In this document: positions 63,487-64,000 of the stretch, piece after piece | How the letters are laid out: every line of letters starts with the position of its first letter | How positions within the stretch are numbered: position 1 is the first letter of the stretch | Assembly: GCF_014651695.1 (NCBI RefSeq) | Contig: NZ_BMXJ01000007.1 | Coordinates: 78,509 to 142,508, forward strand | Origin: Nocardiopsis terrae | Lineage (GTDB): Bacteria; Actinomycetota; Actinomycetes; Streptosporangiales; Streptosporangiaceae | DNA length: 64,000 nucleotides | Direction of reading: 5' to 3' | Notes under the pieces: generated by a model | What the model was told of the DNA's origin: nothing | Seen by the model: only the letters and a program-made list of their open reading frames with translations | The model's database searches: none | Made by a program: the position numbers and the translations under genes

Positions 63487-64000
63487 CTACTGGGAGTTGG
63501 TCATCTTGAGGACGTCGAGAGCGGCGTCGAGCTGCTCCTCGGTGAGCTTGCCGTCCTCGATGTAGCCGCGCTCCAGCACGACCTCGCGGATGGTCTTCTT
63601 CTCGGCCAGCGACTGCTTGGCGACCTTGGCGGCCTCCTCGTAGCCGATGTACCGGTTGAGCGGCGTGACGATCGACGGGGAGGACTCCGCGTAGGTGCGG
63701 CACTGCTCCTCGTTGGCCCTGATCCCGGCTACGCAGCGGTCGGCGAAGACCGTGGAGACGTTGGCCAGCAGGCGGATCGACTCGAGCACGTTGCGCGCGA
63801 TCATCGGCAGCTGGACGTTGAGCTCGAAGCTGCCGGAGGCGCCGCCGAAGGCCACCGCGGCGTCGTTGCCGACGACCTGCGAGGAGACCTGGAGCATGGC
63901 CTCGCACAGGACCGGGTTGACCTTGCCCGGCATGATCGACGAACCGGGCTGGAGGTCGGGCAGGAAGATCTCGGACAGGCCGGTGGTCGGGCCCGAACCC
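63487..64000 (-). CDS. fumC: Class II fumarate hydratase, 3' part only
   Basis: The C-terminal 170 residues are present; the gene runs off the right edge. The fumarase/aspartase superfamily signature [17 protein letters not shown] lies near the window edge, with the catalytic Ser in the GSS loop. [20 protein letters not shown] and the C-terminal [15 protein letters not shown] are typical of FumC. It hydrates fumarate to malate in the citric acid cycle. Aspartase cannot be fully excluded without the N-terminal half, but the C terminus and the position after phoH2 (Rv1095, then Rv1098c by recollection) favour fumarase. Confidence 0.9.
   Translation of the reverse strand, partial: GSGPTTGLSEIFLPDLQPGSSIMPGKVNPVLCEAMLQVSSQVVGNDAAVAFGGASGSFELNVQLPMIARNVLESIRLLANVSTVFADRCVAGIRANEEQCRTYAESSPSIVTPLNRYIGYEEAAKVAKQSLAEKKTIREVVLERGYIEDGKLTEEQLDAALDVLKMTNSQ

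Overview
The window is high-GC actinomycete chromosome. A mycothiol S-conjugate amidase, class Ib-style separate proline dehydrogenase and P5C dehydrogenase, a Rex-type operator in front of a type II NADH dehydrogenase, paired HutC-type GntR regulators and transmembrane Ser/Thr kinases all point to a Streptomyces/Nocardiopsis-like filamentous actinobacterium; I favour Nocardiopsis or a relative, but the genus is inference. Much of the gene order follows the conserved actinobacterial backbone that I recall from Mycobacterium tuberculosis Rv1023-Rv1026 (eno, FtsB/DivIC, DUF501, Ppx/GppA) and Rv1074-Rv1098 (thiolase, SGNH hydrolase, cbs, metB, greA, DUF4307, mca, Rv1083, YyaL, short-chain prenyl synthase, phoH2, fum).

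Layout. 1-2.6 kb: accessory region with a chain of translationally coupled very small genes, strong hairpins, a small CxxC protein and a PCMT-like methyltransferase. 2.7-8.2 kb: FtsW/RodA homologue, then the eno-divIC-DUF501-ppx/gppA run. 8.2-20.6 kb: an inserted-looking nine-gene operon (8929-20316) in which every junction but one overlaps by 4 nt. It encodes three ATP-grasp proteins (four ATP-grasp domains), a class I amidotransferase-like gamma-glutamyl hydrolase, a nucleotidyltransferase, a divergent nucleoside-diphosphate-kinase-like protein, an MFS exporter and two proteins I do not recognise. It is bracketed by imperfect inverted repeats (8165-8555 and 20364-20633). This is the best candidate for an undescribed system: probably a ligase-built small peptide-like metabolite with export. 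20.6-22.6 kb: Rex-controlled ndh and an odd class I tRNA with a UAA anticodon.

22.6-29.5 kb: proline catabolism (PucR-type regulator divergent from pruA and proline dehydrogenase, with a shared palindrome) and a Bax-inhibitor-1 membrane protein. 29.7-36.3 kb: thiolase, SGNH hydrolase, cystathionine beta-synthase, a left-handed beta-helix acyltransferase and cystathionine gamma-synthase. 36.5-43.7 kb: two adjacent GntR/UTRA regulators, a MoxR-like AAA+ ATPase with VWA partner, a FIST protein and a secreted SH3b protein. 43.8-54.6 kb: RDD protein, greA, DUF4307, mca, a small membrane protein, a secreted tendamistat-like alpha-amylase inhibitor, YyaL, a transmembrane Ser/Thr kinase divergent from an ECF sigma factor, a prenyl synthase and PhoH2.

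54.7-64 kb: a 1,400-residue polytopic membrane protein with internal repeats, two tandem secreted transglycosylase-like proteins whose 3' halves are almost identical DNA, a Ser/Thr kinase fused through one membrane span to an extracellular beta-helix, and the 3' part of fumC. All calls come from reading the sequence; no database search was run, and recalled synteny is marked as such.
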